This document shows, in pieces, positions 35,028 through 47,216 of a stretch of 64,000 nucleotides of DNA (within the stretch, counting starts at the first letter, position 1; every line of letters begins with the position of its first letter). The stretch covers positions 24,112,208 through 24,176,207 of the forward strand of contig OY970832.1 of assembly GCA_963853835.1 (NCBI GenBank), given 5' to 3'. The notes under the pieces were generated by a model. It saw only the letters and a program-made list of their open reading frames with translations, did no database searches and was not told the origin of the DNA. The translations under genes were made by a program, and so were the position numbers. The stretch is from Calendula officinalis (Eukaryota; Streptophyta; Magnoliopsida; Asterales; Asteraceae).

Positions 35028-36666
35028 CCTGCCGATGAATATTCTGAATCAAATAATTGGTAATCCTGAATCTTCTGTTCAAACTCGTAAAGCCACTGCC
35101 GATGAATGTCAGTTTTCTGCTTTTCTAAGCTCAGATGAACCTAAGAAAGTCAGTGAAGCTCTGTCAGACCCAGACTGGATTCTTGCTATGCAAGAAGAAA
35201 TAAATCAATTCGAACACTTAAAAGTTTGGCGTCTTGTTCCAAAACCTCCCGGAACATCTGTTATTGGTACTAAGTGGATCTTTAAAAATAAAAAGGATGA
35301 AAATGGGATTGTAATTCGTAATAAAGCACGTTTAGTTGCGAAAGGCTATGCTCAACAAGAGGGTATTGACTTTGAAGAAACGTTTGCTCCGGTTGCACGA
35401 ATAGAAGCCATTCGTATATTTTTAGCATATGCAGCACATAAGAATTTTACTATCTATCAAATGGATGTAAAAACTGCATTTTTAAATGGCATACTCAAAG
35501 AAGAAGTGTTCATTCATCAACCCGAAGGTTTTGTAGATCCACATTTTCCTGATCATGTGTATATTCTCGACAAAGCTTTATATGGTTTAAAACAAGCTCC
35601 TCGTGCTTGGTATGATGTGCTATCCAAATTCTTAGTGGATTGTGGTTTTTCAAAAGGTAAAGTTGATACCACTCTCTTTATCAAGCGTCAAGGGGAAGAT
35701 ATTATACTCATTCAAATTTATGTCGATGATATCATTTTTGGATCTACAAATCCCAAATACTGCAAAAAGTTCTCTGATCTTATGGTTAAACGTTTTGAGA
35801 TGAGTATGATGGGTGAAATGAATTTCTTTCTTGGTCTTCAAGTTCGCCAATTACCTACCGGGATCTTTATTAATCAATCCAAGTATATCACTGATCTTTT
35901 GAAAAAATATCTCATGGATGATTGTAAACCAATTTCGACACCGATGTCGCCTGGTTCTAAAATGCATGCTGATCCTGATGGTAAACTTGTTGATGTCACT
36001 AATTATCGGGGGATGATTGGATCACTGTTATATCTAACCTCGAGTCGACCAGACATTATGTTTTCTACATGCATATGTGCTCGGTATCAGGCTGCTCCTA
36101 AAGAATCACATCTTCAAGCAGTCAAGCGTATATTTCGATATCTAAAGGGTACTCGAGATCTTGGTTTGTGGTATCCGAAAGAAACTTCGTTTGATTTGTC
36201 TGCTTTTTCTGATGCCGACCATGCTGGCTGTATGCTGGATCGCAAGAGTACCTCTGGAAGTGTCCAATTTCTGGGAGATAAGTTGGTGAGCTGGTCTTCT
36301 CGAAAGCAAAATTGTGTTTCTCTCTCCACTGCAGAAGCAGAATATGTTGCTGCTGCAAGCTGCTTATCCCAGGTAATTTGGATGCAATCGCAATTAAAAG
36401 ATTATGGCTTTATGTACAGCTGTATTCCTTTATATTGTGATTCACGAAGTGCAATTGCTATTTCATGCAATCCTGTTCAACATTCCAAAACTAAACACAT
36501 CGATCTTCGATATCATTTTATCAAAGACCATGTTGAACACGGTACTGTGGAATTGTACTTCGTGTCAACCGATCTTCAATTAGCTGATTTGTTTACCAAG
36601 GCTTTAGACGAAAAACGTTTTAATTTTCTTGTGTCTAAGCTTGGTATGCTAAATCTCAAAACTTAA
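35028..36666 (+). pseudogene. Copia reverse transcriptase-RNase H, 5'-truncated
   Basis: An open frame of about 546 codons enters from the deletion junction without an ATG of its own and ends at TAA 36664-36666. It contains the full copia RT: WILAMQEEINQFE, GTKWIFKNKKDE, RLVAKGYAQQEGIDF, the first catalytic Asp in QMDVKTAFLNG, YGLKQAPRAWY, and the YVDD box in IQIYVDDIIFGS. RNase H follows, with SDADHAGC, STAEAEYVAAASC and the end KHIDLRYHFIKDH...ADLFTKALD. No internal stop or frameshift is seen, so decay is recent or slight. Gag, protease and integrase are missing, so it cannot act alone. Confidence 0.88.
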
Positions 36667-36982
36667 ACCGTTTTACCGCTTTATTTTTTTTATTGTTTTT
36701 ATTGTTTTTGTTTTTCAATTTTTTTTTTTAATAAAGAATAAAATGGCTTTCAAGTACATCTGCTTGAAACCCGTTCTCAAATGACTTCATTGGTTGAGGG
36801 GGAGAATTTTTATTCACTTGTCAATGGGGAGAAAATTGACATTCTTATGTCAAGGGGGAGCATAACCGCTCTATGATTTTTGAAAAACAACTGTCGAGGG
36901 GGAGCATCCTTTATAATCGCTAAATATTGATTCAATGCTCCTTTCAATTTTTTTTTATAATTATCAATATGGGGTATCAATT

Positions 36983-38096
36983 TTTGTAATATCCGTAAAC
37001 GATCTCATTACCAATCTCCCTTGGTACTGATTGCATCTATTTATTACAAATTTTCTTATTCTATCTTGATAATAAATTTTTTTTTTACCTCAAACAGTTT
37101 TTCAACCTCCCACACCTTTACAATAACACAAGCTTATCAATGTTGAGTATTAGCTTTTGCAATATTCGTAAACGATCTCTTTACCAGTCAAGGTTGGTAC
37201 TGATTGCATCTGTTTATTGCAAATTCTCTTATTTCTCATTGCTACCTTTGTGTTCCTTCATTGTAGAAATTCTTCAATTGTAAATCAAATTTTTCTCCTT
37301 TCAAATTCGATTATCATTTTTCAAATCAATACTCAATTTCAAACATTTTCTTTTGCTCATATTGAGTTGTTGACATCACAATCTCATAAATTCTTTATTA
37401 ATCTGTGATGCTCAACATTCCGAATTTGTTTTAACTCACTTTGTGTTTACATTGATGTGTTCACAACGTAGGATACAAATTTTTTGTCATATTCGTAAAC
37501 GATCTCTATACTAGTCTCGATTAGTAAAGATTGCATCTGTTTATGACAAATTTTTCGTCTCTTGCGTTGTGGCTCAATTTTTCTAAACCCTGATTTTGCA
37601 CATTAATTTTCAATTTTCAAGATACTTGTTTGTAACACTCAACACAATTTGTTGTTAAATTCGTCGATCTCTTTACTGAAGTTCTTCAGTTAAGATTGCA
37701 TCTGTTTTTAACACCATCTTGGATTGATTGTTCTTACTACTTTTTAAACGATTTTCATTCTTAAACGCTCCGTGGAGAAATCATTTTTCATCTTCTCAAA
37801 ACTGCTCAGATTCAATTCTGACTTTCTCCAGTTCTCACACACTCAAAATCGTTTTTAAATGCACATTGTTAGATCATTGATCTTTGTATATCCGTCGATC
37901 TCTTCTCTGCACACGTTAAGAGAAGATTGCATCTTTGTAAGTGGTATACTTCACTGGTCTTTGATATAACCAAACAAATTGATTTCTTTTAAATTTCAAA
38001 TATTTGATTAACAATGTCTCTAATCATCGTGTTTGTCATATCCGTAAATGATCTCTTTACTGAAGTTCTTCAGTAAAGATTGCATCTGTTTATGAC
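36983..38096 (+). repeat. Six imperfect hairpin units between pol and the 3' LTR
   Basis: Six units of about 65-75 bases start at 36983, 37156, 37483, 37653, about 37886 and 38035. Each has TCCGTAAACGATCTC or a variant, then an inner inverted repeat, then GATTGCATCTGTTTAT or a variant. In five of them an outer inverted repeat encloses the unit. Examples: outer TTTGTAATA/TATTACAAA, TTTGCAATA/TATTGCAAA, TTTGTCATA/TATGACAAA; inner TACCAA/TTGGTA, TACTA/TAGTA, TCTTCTCT/AGAGAAGA. In unit 5 the outer arm is not clear. Spacer sequence is unrelated. Function unknown. Confidence 0.85.
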
Positions 38097-39112
38097 TTCA
38101 CGTGATTATTGACACTGCTATTCTTCATTTTCAAATATTTTTCTCTAACATTCAAAGGATTAAATCAATTTGTCGAGTACTACATGTTTCTGGTTCTCAT
38201 TGGCTCTCGATTGTCACCGACACACCATTCCTCTCCGTTTCCAAAACGCAACTATTCAGCTTTATCATGAGGACCCTGGTCATGATCCTCATGAGGGGGA
38301 GAAAAAGAGCAAGAAATAGTTAAAATATCGGATGTATAACTGAACAACGTCAAAAAGAACCACAAACATCCCATCAAAGAAGAAAATTCATAACACATGT
38401 ACTCAAATCAACTGCAAAATTAGAAACGTTTTAGATCAAGTGATTAAGAAAAAGAGAAAATGATAATCAGTGTACTACACAGAAAAATGAGTGAAGAAGA
38501 GCAAAACCGAATCATCAACAGAATCTCTCTCCAAAACCTCAACCAACTCAATTCAAAACTTAATCGTACAAATCATTCTTACCAAACCAAACACACACAT
38601 CTACAAGCTTAACCGTAAAAATCATTCTTTCCAAAGTTCATAAACAACCATATTCATACAAAAGCTTAACTGTTCAAATCTGTTGTTCCATACAAAATAC
38701 AAATCATTCACATTCATCCAAATTTTAAACGTACATATCATTCTTACAAAAACAAACACACATCCAAAACTTTAATTGCCAAATCATTCAAAAAAAAAAC
38801 ATCATCATTCTATACTCAATATAATCCTCTACCACAAAATTCCAAAAACAACCTCTCCATTATCTGAAAACCCAGTCAAATCCTTACTTAACTGATATTC
38901 CATTTCCCAAAGTTTTCAAATCTTTAGTAAATCAGTTATAGGATTTCCTCACTCAAAGATTATCAACGAAAAACATATTCCCTTTGAGTACCTTAAACTT
39001 CCAGATGTCTGCAAATGTTTCGTTCTTAAAATACAGAAAAACATTTTCTTGCCAAAGATAGATGATAACAAGAATCTGAAGTTTGAAGACTGGGATGATG
39101 TATTAAAGATAA

Positions 39113-39124
39113 AAAGGGGGAGAT
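39113..39124 (+). other. Polypurine tract of the copia element
   Basis: AAAGGGGGAGAT precedes the TGTTAGG start of the 3' LTR directly. Confidence 0.85.
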
Positions 39125-39386
39125 TGTTAGGACCATTTCTGTAATAGGTTTTGACCTTTAATCTCGTTAGTTAACAATTCCCTTGTTAAGTGGTAGAGAG
39201 TATATAATGTTGTAAGTTTGACTTTGAATGTAAGCTTTCCCTCATTTGAATTGAATTACCCTTAAGAAAGCTCTCCCTCCATCTTCATTCTCTCTCAACT
39301 TACACACACTAAAACACACACTTGATTCTTCAATCATCACCAAATCATCATGAATTAGCTTCATTTCAATCACATTAGATCCCTCA
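39125..39386 (+). mobile_element. 3' LTR of the truncated copia element, 262 bp
   Basis: It runs from TGTTAGGACC to ATCCCTCA, followed by the CATAT duplication. Its first seven bases equal the remnant at 35021-35027, which confirms the LTR start. Confidence 0.85.
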
Positions 39387-40801
39387 CATATTATTAATAA
39401 CCCGACTATCAGACTCTTTTAAATCATTATCTTCATTCATACATCTTATTTTCAAAAATTCAATAATTACTTTTCATTATCAAAATCTCTTTAACAATCA
39501 TTAATCATTTAGACATACTTAAATAGTCTTCTACTAGCAATTTCCCATCTTATCAATCATATCTTTATTAAAAACGTTTACTAATAAAGACTCCTAAACA
39601 TCATAGTTTTCAAAATCATTTGCTATGTACTCAGTAAAAGTCTCATGTACTCACCTTAGCTAAGCTAACTCCAAATCGTGTCTACTAGCACGAATCCTTG
39701 CTCTCCAACTTGTGAAAAGTCACCAATCTCCAGGTCTTCTTGACCTATCATCCATATCATCATAAATTCTAGTTATTACCCATAACTAGTTACCAATAAC
39801 CCCATAACAACATTCTTAACCACCAAATTCATCCAACTTGGTGAAACCCCAAAACCCTAGTTCAAGATTTCTATCAACAATACCCAGATCCAACATGAAC
39901 ACAAGGTTCTTAAGCTTACAAAGAGTGTTCTACACTCATCTTAGTCATCTTCTCCAAAGATAACTTGGTAGGTTACCCAAACCACCAAATTTCCCCAAAC
40001 AAAGTTCATAACTAGCTAGATAACATCAACAATCAAGAAATCTTACCTTTGGGGTTTAGATCCTTCAAGATGGTGAAGATTTGAGCTCAAGAACACCAAA
40101 ATCGCCCCTTCTCTCTCTAGAATCGGCTGCACCACAATTGGGGGTGAAAAATGAGCAAACCCTAGCTTTATCCCGATTTTATACAGCCAGACACAAGTTC
40201 GCGCCGCGAAGGGGGAGTTCGCGCGGCGAACTTCCCGCGTCGGGAACTCCTCGCGATCGGGAACAGGTCGCGAACTCCGTGTCTCAAAACCCCAAACTCT
40301 CTGTCTCAACCTCGCGATCGCGAACCTTAGTTCGCGCCGCGAACTCGCCCAGACAGCTAGGCTGCAACTTTTGTTGTCCAATTCGACCCGGTTTCGACCC
40401 TAACCATATCAAACGGTGTCCAAATGACACGAAACCAATTCCCACGTCTTTTAAACGATTTATCCTTATTTATCATATTTTTCCATAATTTATTTGATTC
40501 AAATTTCGGGTCGTTACAGTAAATATGAGATTTTATTGGTGGACAGTGCAATAATTACACTTTCTTAAAACTGTGTACTTTTTGTTTAGTATACAAGTGA
40601 TTTGGGACAGAGGGAGTAATAAACTTACAAATGACATACACGATTAATCTAATAACTTTGCGGATGCAACTATGCAAGTACTAGAAAAGTATCAAGAATT
40701 GAATTAGTGAAGTGTGCCAAGATCCGACTGAAGGTCCTTATAATTAGATTACGTACATATGCTTTAAAATTTTCATTAAAACTAAAACAAACGATCTTAA
40801 T

Positions 40802-41407
40802 TAGGGCTTTTCAAAATTGAATATCTAGATTTTCATTTTCCGAATTTTTGGATATTAAATTTTATTATCCGAATCTCGTGAAATTAAGATATATGGATTT
40901 TGTATATCCGTAATTTTCGAATATCCGAAATCCGGATACCCGTTATCTAAGAAAAATTAAATTATCTAAATATTTTTCTCGGATATTTTTAATATGAGAA
41001 ATTATGATATTTCTTCCCACATTTTCTTTCTACCCATATCCTACGCACTTCTAAACTTGACATGTGTCATCCATTATTTCTCTTTCCCCATATCATCACT
41101 TGATTTTGACACTTGTCATGATCAAAATGAATACAAATATCGTAGGAAGAAATGATAGGAAGATATACCATTACTCCTTTAATATTTTTTGGATATTGCG
41201 GATATTGTTTTGGATATTTTGGATATATTTTCGGATATCGGATATCCGAAAATTTTAAAAACACTATTTAGATCCGGTTTCTGGAATTTGGATATTCAGA
41301 TTTTTGGAGACGTGGATTTCAGATATCAGGATTTACGGATACCCATATTTCGGATATCAAATATTTTTCGGATATTCGGATTTTCGGATATTTTTGAAAA
41401 CCCCTTA
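40802..41407. mobile_element. hAT-like element rich in GGATATCC microrepeats
   Basis: It starts TAGGGCTTTTCAAAA and its end is the complement of AGGGGTTTTCAAAA. The flanks ATCTTAAT (40794-40801) and TTCTTAAT (41408-41415) match at 7 of 8 bases, fitting a hAT duplication. The body is dominated by degenerate GGATATCCGAAA motifs. A different MITE-like inverted repeat (about 41000-41165) appears inserted in it. Confidence 0.65.
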
Positions 41408-41628
41408 TTCTTAATCTTGAAAATTGTTAACTAATAGAATTTTAATCTTCATTATATTTCCAAAATAGAAAATAACGCTCTTAAATATACAAAATTTAAT
41501 TTGACCTAGTGAAATAAAAGTATCCAATTTGTAAAGACTAACTTTACAAAAATGTCGTTTACAGACCAGGTTTAATTAATCGACCGTAATCAATCTTATT
41601 AGTCCGTATTTACTAAATGTAGTTAATA

Positions 41629-41880
41629 CTCTCCCCGTCTCATTAAAAAATTTACATTTCATTTGAACACAATATTTTAGGAGATAGTTAGTGGTGGGGC
41701 CCTTTGTAATACATTTAATTAAAATATAAGGTTATATTGGAGAGCGAAAGTGTTTTATTGGTGGAATGATTGATAATAATATTATTTTATTAGGTGGGCC
41801 CCCAAATTTGAGAAATGTAAATTTTTTTGTGGGACAAAATTTTAAGCAGAAATATAAACTTTTTTGTGAGACGGAAGGAG
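41629..41880. mobile_element. Stowaway-like MITE, 252 bp
   Basis: CTCTCCCCGTCTCATTAAAA at the left and the complement CTCCTTCCGTCTCACAAAAA at the right are flanked by TA on both sides. It belongs to the same broad family as 20129-20371. Confidence 0.85.
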
Positions 41881-41882
41881 TA

Positions 41883-42228
41883 ATAAATTGCTAAATTTGT
41901 AAAGACGTCTTATATAGGAAAAAAAATTATACAATTTTTGAACAAGCCAGAATAATTCAATCCAATCTTTTGTGGTAGCTAGAAACACGTTTGTTATAAG
42001 TATCTAAATAACCGAATTGTTAACAACCGAATGCAGTTGGTGGGATGTTTGATTTGTTAATACTACTACGCGGCTGTCTGTGAAAGACAGTCGGATGTCG
42101 ACAAGCCCGACATTATTTTTTCCTAGTAATAATACATTTTCTTCTTTATATATATTTAGAATAATGATAATTTTGTTCTTTTCTTTTAATCCAACTCATA
42201 TTTCTTTTCATTTATTATGACAAGTGTC
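41883..42228. other. Short intergenic segment
   Basis: No gene. The last 100 bases, together with 45221-45330, look like the two halves of a MITE-like sequence related to 41000-41165 that the solo LTR split. Confidence 0.4.
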
Positions 42229-45215
42229 TGTAACATCCCGAGACCCGGCCTATTATTTTTATTACTTTCGGTAAAGTAATATTCTATTATTTAATATTTA
42301 ATTTGATTTAATTGTATTTTAACCAAGGGGTTAAAATTAGCATTAACTGATATAATTGAGCATGAAGATGATAATTATATTTTTGAATTAACTTTTGAAT
42401 TACAGTTCCGAAAATATTTTCGTTATTAAAATCTGAGTTGGATAGGTATTTTTAAATAAATCAAACGCGATCTAGACTTTTAGTATTACACTGTGTTTAA
42501 ATGAAACTATCTGAACTGAGGAAGGGGGTGTACGTGGCTTAGGAGGGGCAGATGTCAATTTTGGGGGTTTTTCCTTTTGTTTCTCTTGCCTGTCACGATC
42601 TCCACACACACACATACATGCATTTTGATTTTTGGAAGCTCTCCATTGTTGAAGACCTTCTCTAGCTCTTTCTTTCCCTAATTTTCGAAATCAACATCAT
42701 CTCAAGGTAGGGTTTATGCTAAATGTCCATTTGTTTTGTGTGTTCTTGCTAGAAATTGTTAGGGTTCTTGAGTTTTGGTGTTCTTTGGTTAAAAACATGA
42801 AAATGATGGATTGTTAGGGTTTAGATGATGTTCATAACTGCCATTGTATGTTCTAGATGCATAATTATGGATTAAAGTGTTAGTTCTTGAACTAGGGTTC
42901 TTATGTAGTTTTAGTTTTTTGATGATTTCTTGATGAAAGATGAAATTGATGGTTTATTTCATGTTTACACTTGATCGTTTAAATATTGTAGGCTTAATTG
43001 TTGGTTAGAAACTTGAATTGAGGAAGTTCCATGGAAACCTCCATTAATGGAGCTAGAGGAAGAAGATGGGTTACTTTAACTAGTTCTTAAACTTATGAAG
43101 TTTATGTGTTTTATATGTTTAATTGAGTTAAAAATCATATTAGAATTGATATTAGTTGTTTATATCTAATTATGGGTTAAATTGGTGAATTGAGATGATG
43201 ATCATGGTGTTTGGATGAATTTTTGGTGAAAAAGTCCGTAAGCAAATTTTTAACAGCTTTTTCTCAGAATTTTGATGACTTTGTAAAAATCATATAAAAT
43301 CAACTGTGACTCCGTTTTGGGCGTGCGACCAGTCGTTTCGAAGGTCTATGAGTCTACTTTAATTATATCATAGTTTCCTGAACTGATATGGTCATAAAAG
43401 TGTGCAGATTTCTGAGTTAGTACAAGAGGTTGAATGTGTCTTTTCCGGTCAAACATGTATTGAAAACTTTGTGTGCTTCGATGTATAATATATATGTAAA
43501 CATGAGGTTTGTCATGAAATGGTAATTGTATACTTGATGAAATGATAATTATGTGTTTGTAAATATGAGAAGTTAATAAAATGGTTTTGGCCCGTTTTCT
43601 AGAATAACTAGTATATTAAGAATTGTTAACTTTGGTCAAAGTAAAAGGTTAACACTTGCATTGGATAATTAGTTAATCAAAAGGGTTCATATATGTTTAT
43701 AAAATTATGTGTACATGTTAATTGATGTATTGGTTACGGATTTGGGGAGTATTATGATAAATTGTTCGGTTTTGACCCGTTTGGGCCTATGTGCTAAAAA
43801 TTGAATTAAAATGCATTATTTGGTATACACTTGACTTAAGAAGTCTAAATATGATAAGTTGGGAAATTATAGAATTTCAAGGCATGAATTAGGTAGTTTC
43901 AAAGTTAGTTTATGAGTTTTGACCTGTTTGTATACTATGCGTCAAATTTGTAATTTATATGACTTTTGACTTGGTAAATGTTTGGCATGCTTGTAGTTTG
44001 ACTAGTAATCATGTAAATGATTGATTGTGTGCACTTTGACATGTTGGAAATAATAAATTGTAGTCTTGACTTGAATATGCACTTTTGACCCGTTTGGTTA
44101 CATTATGTCAAAATAGGGTTTCTTGCTAATATGTGGGTTGACTTTGACTTGTAAAAGTCTTAGATGAGTGGCAATGAATTGTTGATAGAATGCAAGTATT
44201 AGTAGAGATATTAGAATGAGATATTGGCTTTGAACTTAAATTGGTATTCGTTATTATTTGGCGATTTCGGGTTACTAACTCGGTTTATATTGTTAATACA
44301 GGCAAAGGGAAGAAAACTCAGTAATATAAGACCACTGAGTTTGACGAATTGCGGTGCTCGGGTGAGTGGATTTAGCCTTCAAACAATAAGTGTACAATTT
44401 GGTACAATTGGGTCACTTTGGTAAAAAGGTGCAGGATTTGGTATCTGAGGGAGTTCGCGACGCGAACTTGTGTTCGCGAACGCGAACTTGGGACAGAGAG
44501 TTTGGGACTAGAACGTGAGGAAGTTCGCGGGTCGTGAACTTTGAATTCGCGACGCGAACTCTAAGTTCACGACGCGAACTTTCTTGGGTGCTATTTTTCC
44601 GGGCTGCAAATGTTATGCTAAGCTCACACTTCGGTATAATTAATAAAGATTATTAATTATTAATTATGTGCACATTTGGGGAAGAGGTCAGTAATTGGAA
44701 CATTCTACTGAGCATATGTTTACTAATGATATGGTGTATCGTCATTAGAAGCACTGGTTGTTCTAAGGAGGTACACACCGTCATTGAGTAAAGGGCTATC
44801 GGTTATCATTGTTAGGCCAACAATGATTTAAGGCTTCGGCAGAACCACCGTTACTCTTCAAAATTAACTAATTGGGATAACAAGATTTATCATTCGGTTG
44901 TTCTAATATTTTATTGTCGGTTTAAGTTCATTCACTTAGCTGTTAGCTAATCCCCACCTCGTTGACTCTTTTGCAGGTTTATCTTTTGGGCGGGTCAAGG
45001 GGTGTTAGAGGAATGGTTGACCAACACTCTGATTTTGATGTACTTGTGACCGAGCCGCCGGGTGTTTATAACACTGCAAAACTACTTTTAATATTTTGGA
45101 AAATTTATAGTAAAAGACCTGTTATATAGTTTAAATGTTTTGTGATGGTTCTTAATACGCTTCCGTTAGTTTTTTTTTTAAAAAAAAAAATCGGGTTTAA
45201 ATTTGCGGTGTTACA
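42229..45215. mobile_element. Solo LTR, 2987 bp, different subfamily
   Basis: It starts TGTAACATCCCGAGACCCGG and ends TTGCGGTGTTACA with a perfect 5-bp duplication GTGTC (42224-42228 and 45216-45220). No coding region is present. A pyrimidine-rich leader-like block (42590-42710) is followed by a GTAGGG donor-like site. Its body is not alignable by eye with the other three solo LTRs, yet it carries the same kind of GTTCGCGACGCGAAC palindrome cluster (44454-44582). Confidence 0.78.
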
Positions 45216-46839
45216 GTGTCAAAATAAGGAATGATATGAGGAAAAAAATAGTGAACGATACATGTCAAGTTTACAGGTGTATAGACATATGGATAGGAAC
45301 AAAAGTTAAGAATAAATATCATTTCTCGTACATTTAACATCATTTCATTCTTTCATTTATTCAATCAAAATTCGTCTGGGCAAGGTTCAATACAAAACCT
45401 GAACCAATATTTAATTTTCCGAATATATAATTTATGTAAGTCGAATATACAGTTGATATAATTTGAATATGCAGTTTAATCTTAAGCATTGATAATTTAG
45501 ATCTTTTTTTGGAAACGACAAATCTTCTCCTATATATGACCCTAAGTTTGATTTACGTTTGCCAACTAGGCAGTTTGGAGCTATCCGATTCGTTGACAAT
45601 GCCACGTGTAATTCTATGATTGGCCAACGAAATCCACCCTGTATTCTACAGAGCAACTACCGTGGTCTTCTCCTCCTGCAGTTCAACAAACTTCATGTGA
45701 ATGACGGCATTAATTGGCATATGAATAATCAAATCCATCTGTGAACATCTATCCACCATTAAGATTCTCATCGGCAAGATTATATTCAATATCCAGATTC
45801 CTACCAATCTTCGAACATCTATCCACCATTAAGATTCTCGATCGATCAATTACGGCATCATATTCAATCGGAAATCACATCATCTTCATCTGCCGCCTAT
45901 AAGCGATACATTTAGGGTTTATAAATCAGTGTTCTTGATCCGCCACTAAGATTTGGGCTACGACCACCAGATTTATATCATCATGGATCGTTAAGCTTTT
46001 GCTTGCTCGCGGTACTCTGTTCATGATATCATGCCTTCATTCGGTCAGTCCATCTTTCTAATTTATGTGAAATTCAGTAAATGTTAGGTTAAAAAACTAG
46101 ATTTCCCTAATTTGATTATTTTAGGTTAAAATAAATTTATTGACAACTAAGGATTATTGATATGTAAATAATCAAAATTAGATAATTGTTCAATCATCTG
46201 ATTGAATTGTGTAAAGCTGTTAATGATGCATCAGCTGATTGGTTAAATTATGGTGGTTTTGGAGCATAGGTTTATCAACATTATCGCAGACTTGCTGCCC
46301 TGTCTCGTGAAGAATTATATGTGTGGTAGCAAACGTTGTCACAAATTTTGAGTCAACAAACATGAGTCGAATCTATTTGTTGTCACAAATCCCCCATTAA
46401 TTAATTACCATACTGGTTGATTGTTTGTGGTAAATAAAAAATTCAAAAAATTCGAAAATAAAACCAGTGAACATATAGAAGTAGATAAAGAAGATGACAT
46501 AATGACTCTTATATGGATTCAAAGTATTTTCCGGTTGGAGTCAATATCAGATTTCATTTACTGGTTTATATTGAAAGTATTGAGTAACACAAACTGAATT
46601 GAAACTTGAAAGTGTTCACTATAGTCAAATGTTAATTGATTTGTATCAAACCCTAATTTGATTTAATAGTCAACATTCTGACTTCAATTAAATTAAATAA
46701 AAACAAAAAGAGTTAGTTCTGGTATTTACAGGGCTCTAATATTCAATAAGTGAACTTTATATATAAAAATACACTATCATTATTGTTTAAATAGAAGGAA
46801 AAAAAAGAAGGCTTTAATATAAAAAAAATAAAAATTCAA

Positions 46840-46920
46840 ACTCGATTTGACTATAAGTTGACTATAATAGTCATTACATTTGACTATACGTTGACTATAG
46901 TAGTCAATGCATTTGACTTT
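46840..46920. repeat. TTGACTATA short repeat cluster in Helitron 2
   Basis: Four direct copies of TTGACTATA, with inverted AGTCA-type partners between them, lie in about 75 bases. They contain TTGAC, the core of plant W-boxes, but no function can be claimed. Confidence 0.6.
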
Positions 46921-47216
46921 AATGCAAATTAAAAAAGAAACAGTAATTCAACATAGAATGAATAATACAAAACATGCATTTTAATGCATTTTGATGACAA
47001 TTTGTATAGTTTAATTACTATAAAGTGCATGAATCAAATTTGACTGTAGTTTTCAAGTGTAACTTATACCAACAAGGTTAATGTTCTTCCATATGTAAAA
47101 TGTTAAATTTTGTTCGTCTGAAATTTATTATACTTGTTACCTGATTTATAACTTTGAGTTTCAAACTTTTATACCATCTTACTGACTGTTGTTTCCTTCA
47201 TTTTTTTTTTTTTTGC

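Larger units (their letters stand above)
35021..39386 (+). mobile_element. Copia element with intact 3' LTR and deleted 5' part
   Basis: It is flanked by CATAT on both sides (35016-35020 and 39387-39391). The left end keeps only TGTTAGG, the first seven bases of the LTR, and then jumps straight into pol coding sequence. The right end has a PPT and a full 262-bp LTR (39125-39386). Both duplications survive, so the loss of most of the 5' LTR, gag, protease and integrase was an internal deletion after insertion. Several extra GGGGGAG tracts (about 36796, 36853, 36897, 38294) between pol and the LTR, plus the pol sequence, suggest a Sirevirus-like lineage. Confidence 0.85.
33972..40518 (+). mobile_element. 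Solo LTR, same family as 27147, carrying a copia insertion
   Basis: It starts TGTAACACCTCAATTTTC and ends TTTCGGGTCGTTACA with a perfect 5-bp duplication GTAAA (33967-33971 and 40519-40523). Without the copia insertion (35021-39386) it is about 2.2 kb and collinear with the copy at 27147-29567, including the CGGGATCTACCT and AGACAAAATAGTCTCGTGAG blocks. GC-rich blocks at about 34490-34700 correspond in position to the palindromic array of the other copy but have diverged. A TTCGCGCCGCGAA-type cluster is at 40197-40346. Confidence 0.85.
33868..40616. mobile_element. Stowaway-like MITE split by a 6.5-kb nested insertion
   Basis: The left end CTCCATCCTTTCTATTTTTA after TA (33866-33867) and the right end GGGACAGAGGGAG before TA (40617-40618) are the two ends of one roughly 197-bp MITE. 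Between them lies the solo LTR 33972-40518. The MITE is therefore the oldest layer of this nest. Confidence 0.75.
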
